From Pseudomonas monteilii (GTDB lineage: Bacteria > Pseudomonadota > Gammaproteobacteria > Pseudomonadales > Pseudomonadaceae), in contig CP013997.1 of the NCBI GenBank assembly GCA_001534745.1, positions 3,782,001 to 3,846,000 on the forward strand: a stretch of DNA of 64,000 bases, read 5' to 3'. The notes below the pieces were generated by a model. It searched no databases, was not told where the DNA came from, and was given only the letters and a program-made list of their open reading frames with translations. Every line of letters begins with the position of its first letter. Positions within the stretch are counted from its first letter, which is position 1. A program made the position numbers and the translations under genes. This document shows, piece after piece, positions 1 to 10,131 of the stretch.

Positions 1-979
1 CCAGGGCGCCACGCACGGAAATCAACATCGTCAGGTACGCCATGTACAGAAGAATCGCCGGCAGCAGCTTGAGGAAGCGGCCTTGACGTGGATTGACCCG
101 CGACAGCGGCACGGCCATCAGGGTCACGATGAACACCAGGATCGGCAACGACAGGCGCCATTGCAGCTCGGCCCGCTCGCGCAGCCCCTCCTGGCCAAGC
201 AGTTGCATCGTCGGAATGGCTTCACGCTCGGTGACTTCCTCGCTGACTTCCGGCTTGGGCAGCAGCACGCCATAGGTGTCGTACTGGATGGCACGGTAAT
301 CGGCCTCGCCCGGATTACCGTCGTAGCGGTAGCCGTTCTCCAGGATCAGGTAGCGATTGCCGTCAGGGCGCACCTCCTGGTGCCCCCGCTCGGCGACCAG
401 GACCGACGGCCCCCGCTCCTTGGTCTTGTCCTGGTTCAGGCGCTTTTCGGAAATGAACACGCCACCGAGGTTGGCACGGTCATCGGACAGCTCTTCGGTG
501 TAGGTCACCCGCGTGCCGTCGCGCAAGGTCTGGAAGCGACCCGGCACCAGGGTGTCGAATTCGGTCAGCGCGTCCTGCTGGCTGATGATCTTCTGCACCT
601 GCGCCACGCCGACCGGCGCCAGGCTCAGGCTCAGCCAGGCCACCAGCACGGCGATCAGCGCGGCCGGAGCCAGGGTCAGGGCCAGCAGACGCTGCTGGCT
701 CATGCCGGTGGCCGAGAGCACGGTCATCTCGCTTTCCAGGTACAACCGTCCATAGGCCAGCAGGATGCCGAGAAACAGCCCCAGTGGCAGGATCAGCTGC
801 AGGAAGCCGGGCAGACGGAAGCCCATGATCATGAACAGCACGCCAGGATCGAGCGCGCCCTGGGCCGCCTGGGCCAAGTACTTGATGAAGCGCCCGCTCA
901 TGATGATCACCAGCAGCACGGCGCTGACGGCGCTCAAGGTCACCAGGACCTCGCGGGAAAGATAACGGAAGACGATCAA
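1..979 (-). CDS. lptF: LptF, LPS export ABC transporter permease (3' end outside window)
   Basis: LptF is one of the two inner-membrane permeases of the LptB2FG complex, which extracts lipopolysaccharide from the inner membrane and pushes it onto the LptC/LptA bridge. The minus-strand translation begins MIVFRYLSREVLVTLSAV and continues through hydrophobic segments such as SGRFIKYLAQAAQG and GFRLPGFLQLILPLGLFLG, then a periplasmic domain and a second membrane region that reaches the window edge. About 326 codons are present, so the C-terminus is missing. I chose the TTG at 979 because an AGGAG lies 8 nt upstream; an in-frame GTG at 988 would overlap that Shine-Dalgarno. The gene is divergent from pepA. 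lptG normally follows and would lie outside the window. The family assignment is firm; only the start codon is uncertain. Confidence 0.93.
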   Translation of the reverse strand, partial: MIVFRYLSREVLVTLSAVSAVLLVIIMSGRFIKYLAQAAQGALDPGVLFMIMGFRLPGFLQLILPLGLFLGILLAYGRLYLESEMTVLSATGMSQQRLLALTLAPAALIAVLVAWLSLSLAPVGVAQVQKIISQQDALTEFDTLVPGRFQTLRDGTRVTYTEELSDDRANLGGVFISEKRLNQDKTKERGPSVLVAERGHQEVRPDGNRYLILENGYRYDGNPGEADYRAIQYDTYGVLLPKPEVSEEVTEREAIPTMQLLGQEGLRERAELQWRLSLPILVFIVTLMAVPLSRVNPRQGRFLKLLPAILLYMAYLTMLISVRGAL

Positions 980-1100
980 ACCAGACACTCCTGGGTTGTC
1001 AGGGACGAACAGCCGGACAATGGGTACAGACAGCGGCTACCAAGGCCGGTTCGCCAGCGGCGGGCCGCCTCGTGAAGTGCGCGCATTATCCTGTGATTGA

Positions 1101-2759
<1,659 letters not shown>

Positions 2760-2766
2760 GGCCGAA

Positions 2767-2793
2767 GGCCGACACCCTCACACGGTGTCGGCC
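2767..2793. repeat. perfect 10-bp inverted repeat between pepA and holC
   Basis: GGCCGACACC (2767-2776) and GGTGTCGGCC (2784-2793) can pair without mismatch around a 7-nt loop. No T-tract follows, so it is not a standard intrinsic terminator. It lies between the pepA stop and the holC start, where it could reduce read-through or protect the pepA message. The role is inference. Confidence 0.55.
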
Positions 2794-2805
2794 CGCCGTG
2801 TTCCC

Positions 2806-3234
2806 ATGAGCCAAGTCGACTTCTACATCCTGCCCACCCACGCCCTGCCGGCGCGGCTGGAATTCGCCTGCAAGCTCTGCGAAAAGGCCTGGCGGCTCGG
2901 CCACCCGGTGTACCTGCACTGCCAGGATGCCGAGCAGCGTGACGCGCTCGACCAGCAGCTCTGGCAGTTCAAGGGCGAGGCCTTCGTGCCCCATGACCGG
3001 GTCGAGGAAAACGCCGAGGGGCCGGTGGTGCTGGGCATCGGTGCCGACGTCGGAGCGCGCGGTGGCCTGCTGATCAACCTGGGCGCCGAGGTGCCGGCCT
3101 TCGTCGGCCAGTTCGAGCGCATCGCCGAGATCGTCGTCGAGGAGCCGGGCAGTCGCCAGGCGGCGCGAGAACGGTTCCGTTTCTACCGTGAACAGGGCTA
3201 TGCTCTGCACAACCACCGCCTACAACGACTCTGA
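2806..3234 (+). CDS. holC: DNA polymerase III subunit chi
   Basis: HolC (chi) links the clamp-loader psi subunit to single-stranded DNA-binding protein during replication. The product is 142 residues, the usual size, and begins MSQVDFYILPTHALPARLEF, with the family-typical core VYLHCQDAEQRDALDQQLW and a C-terminus rich in aromatic and basic residues. The ATG at 2806 was chosen because translation from it matches the conserved N-terminus; the longer in-frame ORF from 2785 adds only sequence from the hairpin region. pepA-holC-valS is a conserved order in gammaproteobacteria. The next gene starts 6 nt after the stop, suggesting co-transcription. Confidence 0.94.
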   Translation: MSQVDFYILPTHALPARLEFACKLCEKAWRLGHPVYLHCQDAEQRDALDQQLWQFKGEAFVPHDRVEENAEGPVVLGIGADVGARGGLLINLGAEVPAFVGQFERIAEIVVEEPGSRQAARERFRFYREQGYALHNHRLQRL

Positions 3235-3239
3235 CGCCG

Positions 3240-3611
3240 ATGGACAAGCCTGCGCACCTGCCCCGCTCCACGCACCTGCTGGACGACCTGGAATCGATTC
3301 GCCAGTTGCTCGGCGAGCATGACCTCCAGCCGCCCCTGCTGACCGAGACCGTCGAGCAGGTCACGCCTGCGCCCCTTGCCGTGACCGTCGAACCTGTCGT
3401 CACCGACCTCGTCCCGGTCGGTGCCACGCCGCCTGCCGACACGGCCCAGGCCCGTCGCCAGGACACCCTGCTGCACCTGGACGCCGACCTGCGCGCCGCC
3501 GCCCAGCAGATCATGCAGGACGTGATCAACGACTTCACCCCGCACATCGAAACCGAAATCAAGCGCCGCCTCGATGCGCGCCTGGAGCGCCTGCTCAAGC
3601 GGTCGGAGTGA
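3240..3611 (+). CDS. conserved hypothetical protein between holC and valS
   Basis: This 123-residue soluble protein has no signal peptide or membrane segment. The N-terminal third (MDKPAHLPRSTHLLDDLESI) precedes a proline- and valine-rich middle (about residues 30-70) that looks disordered. The C-terminal 50 residues are strongly helical and charged, ending in RRLDARLERLLKRSE, a likely amphipathic helix. Its start lies 6 nt after the holC stop, so it is probably translated with holC. A protein of this kind sits between holC and valS in other pseudomonads, but I know of no assigned function. A role with the replication clamp loader would be inferred from position only. The stop codon runs directly into a heptanucleotide array. 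Confidence 0.8.
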   Translation: MDKPAHLPRSTHLLDDLESIRQLLGEHDLQPPLLTETVEQVTPAPLAVTVEPVVTDLVPVGATPPADTAQARRQDTLLHLDADLRAAAQQIMQDVINDFTPHIETEIKRRLDARLERLLKRSE

Positions 3612-3663
3612 GCCGCAAGCCGCAAGCCGCAAGCCGCAAGCCGCAAGCCGCAAGCCGCAAGCC
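3611..3663 (+). repeat. (AGCCGCA)7 tandem heptanucleotide array
   Basis: Seven perfect copies of AGCCGCA occupy 3611-3659, with a further AGCC to 3663. The array begins at the last base of the upstream stop codon. The 7-bp period and perfect identity suggest slippage-prone sequence with variable copy number between strains. Confidence 0.9.
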
Positions 3664-3719
3664 AGAGCATCAGCGCCGCCCCCACGCCCAGTCAACACCT
3701 GACGCACCGCACCACCGTC

Positions 3720-3754
3720 AGCTTGCAGCTTGCAGCTCACAGCTTATAGCTCAC
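3720..3754 (+). repeat. degenerate heptanucleotide array (AGCTTGC type), opposed to the upstream array
   Basis: Five adjacent 7-mers read AGCTTGC, AGCTTGC, AGCTCAC, AGCTTAT, AGCTCAC. The reverse complement of the first two (GCAAGCTGCAAGCT) matches the upstream AGCCGCA array with one substitution per unit. The two arrays could therefore fold into an imperfect long hairpin around a spacer of about 56 nt in the valS leader. The pairing is inferred from sequence. Confidence 0.75.
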
Positions 3755-3845
3755 ACCTCCGTGCCCACCGCCTGTGGCCTGCCCCACCCCCCTCCGCTAT
3801 ACTGCCCGGCTTTTCCCGGACAAATGCCATAGGGTCCCGCCGCGC

Positions 3846-6692
3846 ATGGATAAGACCTACCAGCCGCACGCCATCGAAACTTCCTGGTACAACACTTGGG
3901 AGTCGGAAAACTACTTCGCCCCACAAGGTGCGGGCGAGCCCTACACCATCATGATCCCGCCGCCGAACGTGACCGGCAGCCTGCACATGGGCCACGGCTT
4001 CAACAACGCGATCATGGACGCCCTGATCCGTTTCCGCCGCATGCAAGGCCGTGACACGCTGTGGCAGCCCGGCACCGACCATGCCGGTATCGCGACCCAG
4101 ATGCTGGTCGAGCGCCAGCTCGAGGCCAAGGGCCAGAATCGCCATGACCTGGGGCGCGAGCAGTTCCTGGAGAAGGTCTGGGAATGGAAGGGCCAGTCCG
4201 GTGGCAACATCAGCCGTCAGATCCGTCGCCTGGGCTCGTCCGTCGACTGGAGCCGTGAGCGCTTCACCATGGACGACGGCCTGTCCGAAGCGGTCAAGGA
4301 AGCCTTCGTGCGCCTGCACGAGGACGGCCTGATCTACCGCGGCAAGCGCCTGGTCAACTGGGACACCAAGCTGCACACCGCCATCTCCGACCTCGAAGTG
4401 GAAAACCACGACGAGAAAGGCCACCTGTGGAACCTGCGCTACCCGTTGGCCGACGGTGCCACCACGGCCGAAGGCAAGGACCATCTGGTGGTCGCCACCA
4501 CGCGTCCGGAAACCCTGCTGGGCGACGCCGCCGTCGCGGTCAACCCCAACGACGAGCGCTACCAGGCCCTGATCGGCCAGTTCGTCGAGCTGCCGCTGGT
4601 CGGTCGCCGCATCCCGATCATCGCCGACGACTACTGCGACCCTGAATTCGGGACCGGCTGCGTCAAGATCACCCCGGCCCACGACTTCAACGACTACGAA
4701 GTCGGCAAACGCCATGCCCTGCCGTTGCTGAACATCTTCGACAAGAACGCCACGGTGCTGGCCAGTGCCCAGGCGTTCAACCTCGACGGCTCGCTCAACG
4801 AGGCGTTCGACACCACCCTGCCCGCCCAGTACGCCGGCCTGGACCGCTTCGCCGCGCGCAAGCAGATCGTCGCCGACCTGGACGCCGCCGGCCTGCTGGT
4901 CGGCATCGACGACCACGCGCTGAAGGTGCCCAAGGGCGACCGTTCCGGCACCGTCATCGAGCCGTGGCTGACCGACCAGTGGTACGTGTCGACCAAGCCG
5001 CTGGCCGAACCGGCCATCGCTGCCGTCGAGGACGGGCGCATTCAGTTCGTGCCCAAGCAGTACGAGAACATGTACTTCTCCTGGATGCGTGACATCCAGG
5101 ACTGGTGCATCAGCCGCCAGCTGTGGTGGGGCCATCGCATCCCGGCCTGGTACGACGAGGCCGGCCAGGTCTACGTCGGCCGCAGCGAGCAGGAGGTCCG
5201 CGCGCGCCACGGCCTGGGCGACGACGTCGCGCTGCGCCAGGACGACGACGTGCTCGACACCTGGTTCAGCTCCGGGCTGTGGACCTTCTCGACGCTCGGC
5301 TGGCCCGAGCAGACCGAGTTCCTGAAGAAATTCCACTCCACCGACGTGCTGGTGACCGGCTTCGACATCATCTTCTTCTGGGTCGCGCGCATGATCATGC
5401 TGACCCTGCACCTGGTGAAGAACGAGGATGGCACGCCGCAGGTGCCGTTCAAGACCGTGTACGTCCACGGCCTGGTGCGCGATGGCCAGGGCCAGAAGAT
5501 GTCCAAGTCCAAGGGCAACGTCCTGGACCCGCTGGACATCGTCGACGGCATCACCCTCGACGCCCTGCTCGAGAAGCGCACCAGCGGCCTGATGCAGCCC
5601 AAGCTGGCCGACAAGATCGCCAAGCAGACCAAGGCCGAGTTCCCCGAGGGCATCGCCAGCTACGGCACCGACGCCCTGCGCTTCACCTTCTGCTCGCTGG
5701 CCTCGACCGGGCGTGACATCAAGTTCGACATGGGCCGCGTCGAGGGCTACCGCAACTTCTGCAACAAGATCTGGAACGCCGCCCGCTACGTGCTGGACAA
5801 GGGCGAGGACTGCGGCCAGAACGGCGAGCCGGTCGAGCTGTCCCTGGCCGACCGCTGGATCATCTCGCAGCTGCAGCGCACCGAAGCCGAAGTCACGCGC
5901 CAGCTCGAGCAGTTCCGCTTCGACCTGGCCAGCCAGGCGCTCTACGAGTTCATCTGGAACCAGTACTGCGACTGGTACCTGGAGCTGTCCAAGCCTGTGT
6001 TGTGGGACGAGAACGCCCCGGTCGAGCGCGCCCGCGGCACCCGTCGCACCCTGGTGCGGGTCCTGGAAGTGGCGCTGCGCCTGGCGCACCCGTTCATGCC
6101 GTTCATCACCGAAGAGATCTGGCAGCGCATCGCGCCGCTGGCCGGTGTGCAGGGCAAGACACTGATGCTGCAACCGTGGCCGGTGGCCAACGAGAGCCGT
6201 ATCGACAGCGCCGCCGAAGGCGACATCGAGTGGCTCAAGGAACTGATGGTCGGCCTGCGCAACATCCGCGCCGAGATGAACATCGGCCCGGGCAAGCCAC
6301 TGCCGCTGTTCCTGAAGAACGCCAGTGCCGACGACCAGCGCCGCCTGCAGGAGAACGAGGCGCTGCTGAAGAAGCTGGCCAAGGTCGAATCCTTCACGGT
6401 GCTGGGCGAGCAGGACGAAGCGCCGCTGTCGGCCACGGCCCTGGTCGGCGACCTGCAGGTGCTGGTGCCGATGGCCGGGCTGATCGACAAGGATGCCGAA
6501 CTGGCTCGCCTGAACAAGGAGATCCAGCGTCTGCAAGGCGAAGTCCAGCGCGTCGGCGGCAAGCTGTCCAACGCCGCCTTCGTCGACAAGGCGCCGCCGA
6601 CGGTGATCGACAAGGAGCGCGCCAAGCTGGCGGAAGCCGAGCAGGCGCTGGCGAACTTCACCGAACAGCACGCCCGGATCGCTGCGTTGTAA
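3846..6692 (+). CDS. valS: valine--tRNA ligase
   Basis: ValRS charges tRNA-Val with valine and hydrolyses mischarged Thr-tRNA-Val. The 948-residue product is full length for a class Ia synthetase. The HIGH-type motif occurs in [12 protein letters not shown] (His47-His50), the CP1 editing domain covers roughly residues 190-340, and KMSKS is at 551-555. The anticodon-binding domain follows, and the end (about 880-948) is a coiled coil rich in Glu, Lys and Leu. The ATG at 3846 gives [18 protein letters not shown], the conserved N-terminus; a longer in-frame reading from 3774 passes through low-complexity leader sequence. The leader carries two heptamer arrays. A hairpin with stem GGGGCTGC follows the gene. 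Confidence 0.97.
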   Translation: MDKTYQPHAIETSWYNTWESENYFAPQGAGEPYTIMIPPPNVTGSLHMGHGFNNAIMDALIRFRRMQGRDTLWQPGTDHAGIATQMLVERQLEAKGQNRHDLGREQFLEKVWEWKGQSGGNISRQIRRLGSSVDWSRERFTMDDGLSEAVKEAFVRLHEDGLIYRGKRLVNWDTKLHTAISDLEVENHDEKGHLWNLRYPLADGATTAEGKDHLVVATTRPETLLGDAAVAVNPNDERYQALIGQFVELPLVGRRIPIIADDYCDPEFGTGCVKITPAHDFNDYEVGKRHALPLLNIFDKNATVLASAQAFNLDGSLNEAFDTTLPAQYAGLDRFAARKQIVADLDAAGLLVGIDDHALKVPKGDRSGTVIEPWLTDQWYVSTKPLAEPAIAAVEDGRIQFVPKQYENMYFSWMRDIQDWCISRQLWWGHRIPAWYDEAGQVYVGRSEQEVRARHGLGDDVALRQDDDVLDTWFSSGLWTFSTLGWPEQTEFLKKFHSTDVLVTGFDIIFFWVARMIMLTLHLVKNEDGTPQVPFKTVYVHGLVRDGQGQKMSKSKGNVLDPLDIVDGITLDALLEKRTSGLMQPKLADKIAKQTKAEFPEGIASYGTDALRFTFCSLASTGRDIKFDMGRVEGYRNFCNKIWNAARYVLDKGEDCGQNGEPVELSLADRWIISQLQRTEAEVTRQLEQFRFDLASQALYEFIWNQYCDWYLELSKPVLWDENAPVERARGTRRTLVRVLEVALRLAHPFMPFITEEIWQRIAPLAGVQGKTLMLQPWPVANESRIDSAAEGDIEWLKELMVGLRNIRAEMNIGPGKPLPLFLKNASADDQRRLQENEALLKKLAKVESFTVLGEQDEAPLSATALVGDLQVLVPMAGLIDKDAELARLNKEIQRLQGEVQRVGGKLSNAAFVDKAPPTVIDKERAKLAEAEQALANFTEQHARIAAL

Positions 6693-6722
6693 GGTGACGA
6701 CACGCAACACGATCTGACTGGA

Positions 6723-6741
6723 GGGGCTGCCTGGCAGCCCC
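6723..6741 (+). terminator. hairpin downstream of valS
   Basis: GGGGCTGC (6723-6730) pairs perfectly with GCAGCCCC (6734-6741) around a 3-nt loop, followed by TTCGTCGT. The stem is strong but the T-tract is weak. It lies 31 nt after the valS stop and could terminate valS transcripts. Confidence 0.55.
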
Positions 6742-6793
6742 TTCGTCGTATCCGCTCCGCCTCCGGCAAGCCATGCTTCTTCAGGACCCTCCC

Positions 6794-7750
6794 TTGACCC
6801 AGAAACCGACCCTCCACCCGCGCAACCGCCACACCGGGCGATACGACTTTCCCAGCCTCATCGAGGTGCACCCGGACCTGGCCCGCTTCACCCTGGTCAA
6901 TCCGTACGGCAACCCGAGCATCGACTTCGCCAACCCCGAGGCGGTGCGGGTCTTCAACCGTGCGCTGCTCAAGGCGCACTACGGCATCCAGCACTGGGAC
7001 ATTCCGGCGGACTACCTCTGCCCGCCGATTCCCGGTCGCGCCGACTACGTACACGTGCTGGCCGACCTGCTCGCCGAGGACAACGGCGGTGACATTCCAC
7101 GCGGCGCACAAGTGCGTGCCCTGGACGTCGGGGTCGGTGCCAACTGCATCTATCCGTTGCTCGGCAACGCCGACTACCGCTGGCGCTTCATCGGCTCGGA
7201 CATCGATCCGGTCGCACTGGCCGCCGCCGCGACCATCGTCCAGGCCAACGGGCTGGGCAAGTTCATCGAGTTGCGCCAGCAAGCCGAGCGCCGTCACATC
7301 CTGCAGGGGCTGCTCAAGCCCGAGGAGCGCCTGGACCTGACCCTGTGCAATCCACCGTTCCACGCGTCACGGGAAGAAGCGACACGGGGCAGTCAGCGCA
7401 AGTGGAAGAACCTTGGCAAGCAGGACCCCAAGCGTACCCTGCCCGTCCTGAATTTCGGCGGACAGAACAACGAGCTGTGGTGCGAGGGGGGCGAGATCCG
7501 CTTCGTCACCCAGCTGATCGGCGAAAGCGTGTCCGTGGGCCAGCAGGTGCTGTGGTTCTCCAGCCTGGTGTCCAAGGCCAGCAACCTGCCCGGCATCGAG
7601 GCGGCGCTGAACAAGGCCGGCGCGGTGGCACGGCGGGTGATCGAGATGGGCCAGGGGCAGAAGCAGAGTCGCGTGGTCGCCTGGAGCTTTTACGACGAGG
7701 CTGGACGCCGTGCCTGGCAGGCGCGCCGCTCCGGCAAATCCCAGGCATGA
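6794..7750 (+). CDS. rlmF: 23S rRNA (adenine-1618-N6)-methyltransferase RlmF
   Basis: RlmF uses S-adenosylmethionine to methylate N6 of A1618 in 23S rRNA. The protein has an N-terminal RNA-recognition region ([16 protein letters not shown]), a SAM-binding Rossmann fold with the glycine-rich [15 protein letters not shown], and the N6-adenine methylase motif NPPF at 186-189. I start it at the TTG at 6794, which has AGGA 8 nt upstream and gives 318 residues; an in-frame ATG at 6773 lies upstream but has no clear Shine-Dalgarno. It is 101 nt downstream of valS. It converges on hupN and shares a bidirectional terminator with it. Confidence 0.92.
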   Translation: MTQKPTLHPRNRHTGRYDFPSLIEVHPDLARFTLVNPYGNPSIDFANPEAVRVFNRALLKAHYGIQHWDIPADYLCPPIPGRADYVHVLADLLAEDNGGDIPRGAQVRALDVGVGANCIYPLLGNADYRWRFIGSDIDPVALAAAATIVQANGLGKFIELRQQAERRHILQGLLKPEERLDLTLCNPPFHASREEATRGSQRKWKNLGKQDPKRTLPVLNFGGQNNELWCEGGEIRFVTQLIGESVSVGQQVLWFSSLVSKASNLPGIEAALNKAGAVARRVIEMGQGQKQSRVVAWSFYDEAGRRAWQARRSGKSQA

Positions 7751-7786
7751 AAAAGCCGCGCCGGGGTCACCCCGGGCGCGGCTTTC
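7751..7786. terminator. bidirectional intrinsic terminator between rlmF and hupN
   Basis: AAAGCCGCGC (7752-7761) pairs with GCGCGGCTTT (7776-7785), with a GC-rich inner stem. It is flanked by A's on one side and T's on the other, so it can serve both convergent genes. It begins immediately at the rlmF stop. Confidence 0.85.
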
Positions 7787-7802
7787 AGTCACGCGTCGAC
7801 AA

Positions 7803-8084
7803 TTACTTGTTGACGGCGTCGGTCAGGCCTTTGGCCGGCACGAACTTGACGACTTTCTTGGCAGCGATTTCGATGGCAGCGCCAGTCGAAGGGTTGCGGC
7901 CGGTACGGGCAGGACGCTCGGAAACTTTCAGCTTGCCGATGCCAGGCAGGGTGATCTCGGCGCCGTTTTCCAGCTGATCAGCGACGATCTGGCCCAGTTG
8001 CTCCAGAGCGTTGCGCGCGGTGTTCTTCGGCGCATCGATCGCTTCGGCGATGTCGGCAATCAGTTGGTCTTTGGTCAATGCCAT
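7803..8084 (-). CDS. hupN: HU-family DNA-binding protein HupN
   Basis: HU-family proteins are small basic dimers that bend and compact DNA. The 93-residue product starts MALTKDQLIADIAEAIDAPK and carries the conserved DNA-arm segment ARTGRNPSTGAAIEIAAKK, with the intercalating Arg-Asn-Pro. P. putida encodes HupA, HupB and HupN; the position next to rlmF and valS matches hupN as I recall it, so the symbol is less certain than the family. The gene has its own leader of about 380 nt shared with the divergent yejK, another nucleoid protein. It ends in the bidirectional terminator shared with rlmF. Confidence 0.92.
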   Translation of the reverse strand: MALTKDQLIADIAEAIDAPKNTARNALEQLGQIVADQLENGAEITLPGIGKLKVSERPARTGRNPSTGAAIEIAAKKVVKFVPAKGLTDAVNK

Positions 8085-8463
8085 GGTGGTGTTCCTTCCC
8101 TATCAATTCAGAGGTTATGCAACGTTCTACATGGGTCATCGAGCCAGGCCCCTCAGGCCCCGGCGTACCGCGTCGTTCGCGTATGTAGATACGCAAACCC
8201 GCGTTTGGTTCGACCTCATGCGAGCACGCTGCCAGCAATGCGCTACCCGAAGGACGCACGACCGGCCAAAGCTACCACAGCAGCGGACAAATATCCGCAG
8301 ACGCAGCGCTTTTGTGCAGGTTTTTCGGGGGTTTGCGGGCAAAAAATGCGCAATTCGTACAAAAAACGAACAACTGCCCAGCGACCGACCATCGTCCTGC
8401 CGAGAGCGGCGCGGGGTGCGGTAAACTGGGCCCTTTGCCGCGCTCAACCCAGTCGAGATTTCC
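8085..8463. other. intergenic region between divergent hupN and yejK
   Basis: This 379-nt stretch holds no convincing gene. It contains a small palindrome, GCGTATGTAGATACGC (8179-8194), and an AT-richer tract at about 8325-8375 just upstream of yejK. It presumably carries both promoters, but I could not pick clear -35/-10 pairs. Confidence 0.5.
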
Positions 8464-9471
8464 ATGCCCATTCGTCACTGCATCGTCCACCTGATCGACA
8501 AGAAGCCCGACGGCAGTCCGGCCGTGCTGCATGCACGCGATTCGGAGCTGACCGGGTCCGACGCCATCGAACACCTGCTGGCCGACCTGAACGACAGCTA
8601 CAACGCCAAGCAAGGCAAGGCGTGGGGGCTGTTCCACGGCGAGTCCGGCGCCTACCCCTTCAGCGGCTGGCTGAAACAGTACCTAGAGGGGCAGCAGGAC
8701 TTCACCGCCTTCAGCAAACAGGCGGTCGAACACCTGCAGGCGCTCATGGAGGAATCCAACCTCTCCACCGGCGGCCATGTACTGTTCGCCCACTACCAGC
8801 AGGGCATGACCGAGTATCTGGCCATCGCGTTGCTGCACCACAGCGACGGGGTGGCGGTCAGCGACACGCTCGACGTGACGCCTTCCCGTCACCTGGACCT
8901 GGGGCAACTGCACCTGGCGGCGCGCATCAACCTGTCCGAGTGGCAGAACAATCCTCAGTCCAAGCAGTACATCTCCTTCATCAAGGGGCGTAACGGCAAG
9001 AAGGTCTCGGAGTACTTCCGCGACTTCATCGGCTGCCAGGAAGGCGTCGACGGCCCTGGTGAAACCCGCACCCTGCTCAAGGCCTTCAGCGACTTCGTCG
9101 AGCAGGAAGACCTGCCCGAGGAGGCCGCGCGGGAGAAGACCCAGACCCTGGTGGACTACGCGACCAGCCAGACCAAGCGGGGCGAGCCGGTGACCCTGGA
9201 AGAGCTGTCCAGCCTGATCGACGAGGACCGGCCGAAGGCGTTCTTCGAACATATTCGCAATCAAGACTACGGGCTCTCGCCGGAGATCCCGGCGGACAAG
9301 CGCACGCTGAACCAGTTCAAGCGCTTCACCGGACGCGCCGAAGGACTGTCGATCAGCTTCGAGTCGCACCTGCTGGGCTCGAAGATCGAATACGACGAAG
9401 AGGCCGGAACCCTGGTGATCAAAGGCCTGCCGACTCAGTTGGTCGACCAGCTGAAGCGGCGCAAGGACTGA
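8464..9471 (+). CDS. yejK: nucleoid-associated protein YejK (NdpA)
   Basis: YejK/NdpA proteins associate with the nucleoid and belong to the 37-kDa nucleoid-associated protein family; the molecular role is poorly defined. The 335-residue product begins [20 protein letters not shown], the typical N-terminus. It is acidic, lacks membrane segments, and shows the family-wide segments [24 protein letters not shown] and [20 protein letters not shown]. It is divergent from hupN, so two chromosome-structuring genes share one regulatory region. Downstream is a repeat-filled gap with no terminator that I could recognise. Confidence 0.93.
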   Translation: MPIRHCIVHLIDKKPDGSPAVLHARDSELTGSDAIEHLLADLNDSYNAKQGKAWGLFHGESGAYPFSGWLKQYLEGQQDFTAFSKQAVEHLQALMEESNLSTGGHVLFAHYQQGMTEYLAIALLHHSDGVAVSDTLDVTPSRHLDLGQLHLAARINLSEWQNNPQSKQYISFIKGRNGKKVSEYFRDFIGCQEGVDGPGETRTLLKAFSDFVEQEDLPEEAAREKTQTLVDYATSQTKRGEPVTLEELSSLIDEDRPKAFFEHIRNQDYGLSPEIPADKRTLNQFKRFTGRAEGLSISFESHLLGSKIEYDEEAGTLVIKGLPTQLVDQLKRRKD

Positions 9472-9572
9472 TACCGGCAGGTGTGACCTGGGTGGATGCA
9501 GGCCTGGGTGGCGCACAGCGTCCTGGCCTATGGGGGGCGAGCTTGCCTGCAACCGGTGACGGGCCGGACGCC

Positions 9573-9740
9573 ATCGCGGGCAAGCCCGCTCCCACAGGTC
9601 CCTGACCCAGGCACGTATTAGCTTGATGGATTAGGTGATCGCAAAGCCGATTTACCAGGCTGGCGCAATTCTTATGTGGGAGCGGGCTTGCCCGCGATGC
9701 AGGCGGTGACGGACCGGAGGCTATCGCGGGCAGGACGCCC
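9573..9740. repeat. inverted pair of REP elements plus a partial copy
   Basis: ATCGCGGGCAAGCCCGCTCC plus CACA (9573-9596) is the exact reverse complement of 9675-9698, a 24-bp perfect inverted pair separated by 78 nt. A partial third unit, GCTATCGCGGGCAGG, starts at 9720. This is the typical Pseudomonas REP pattern in the gap between yejK and the GIY-YIG gene. The remainder of 9472-9764 shows no gene. Confidence 0.88.
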
Positions 9741-9764
9741 TTTCACGCGCAGCACGATGGCCGT

Positions 9765-10127
9765 TCAGCCAGCCTGCTCGATTTCACCCGTATACGAACG
9801 CACCAGCGCTTCCTTGGCCGACTTGCGCAGCTTCTTCACCAGCCGCTCCTGGCGCAAGGCTTCGGACTTGTCCGGCCAGCGTTCGACATACACCAGCGCC
9901 TGGGCCGGGCTGGTCTTGAAGTAGCGTGCCCCCTGCCCCTTGCAATGGGCCAGGAAGCGCCGCTGCGGATCGTCGCTGATGCCGCAGTAGAGCGAGCCAT
10001 TGGCCGCCCTTACCAGATAGACGTACCACGGCTTGCTCACCGCGATCGTCTGGGCGGCCGGGTCGATCAGACCGGCATCCATCGCTGACGTGGCCACGTG
10101 ACGGGCTTTCGCACTTACCTGCGGCAT
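9765..10127 (-). CDS. GIY-YIG domain nuclease-family protein (UPF0213/YhbQ-like)
   Basis: The 120-residue product contains a single GIY-YIG domain. The first motif appears as [18 protein letters not shown], followed by the conserved Arg of [18 protein letters not shown] and a basic C-terminal helix ([17 protein letters not shown]). Small stand-alone proteins of this kind are common, and some cleave DNA, but this one's substrate is unknown. I chose the ATG at 10127, 4 nt after the stop of the upstream transporter gene, which suggests translational coupling. An in-frame ATG at 10160 would overlap that gene. A preceding segment of about 40 residues before the domain has no recognised motif. Confidence 0.82.
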   Translation of the reverse strand: MPQVSAKARHVATSAMDAGLIDPAAQTIAVSKPWYVYLVRAANGSLYCGISDDPQRRFLAHCKGQGARYFKTSPAQALVYVERWPDKSEALRQERLVKKLRKSAKEALVRSYTGEIEQAG

Positions 10128-10131
10128 TGCC

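Noticed and set aside
3611..3754. Possible CRISPR array
   Set aside because: The units are 7 bp with no spacers, and no cas genes are near. It is a simple tandem repeat.
3744..6710. 988-codon open frame on the minus strand opposite valS
   Set aside because: It mirrors valS codon by codon, is rich in Gln, His, Val and Leu from reversed GC-rich codons, and shows no domain. It is a frame shadow.
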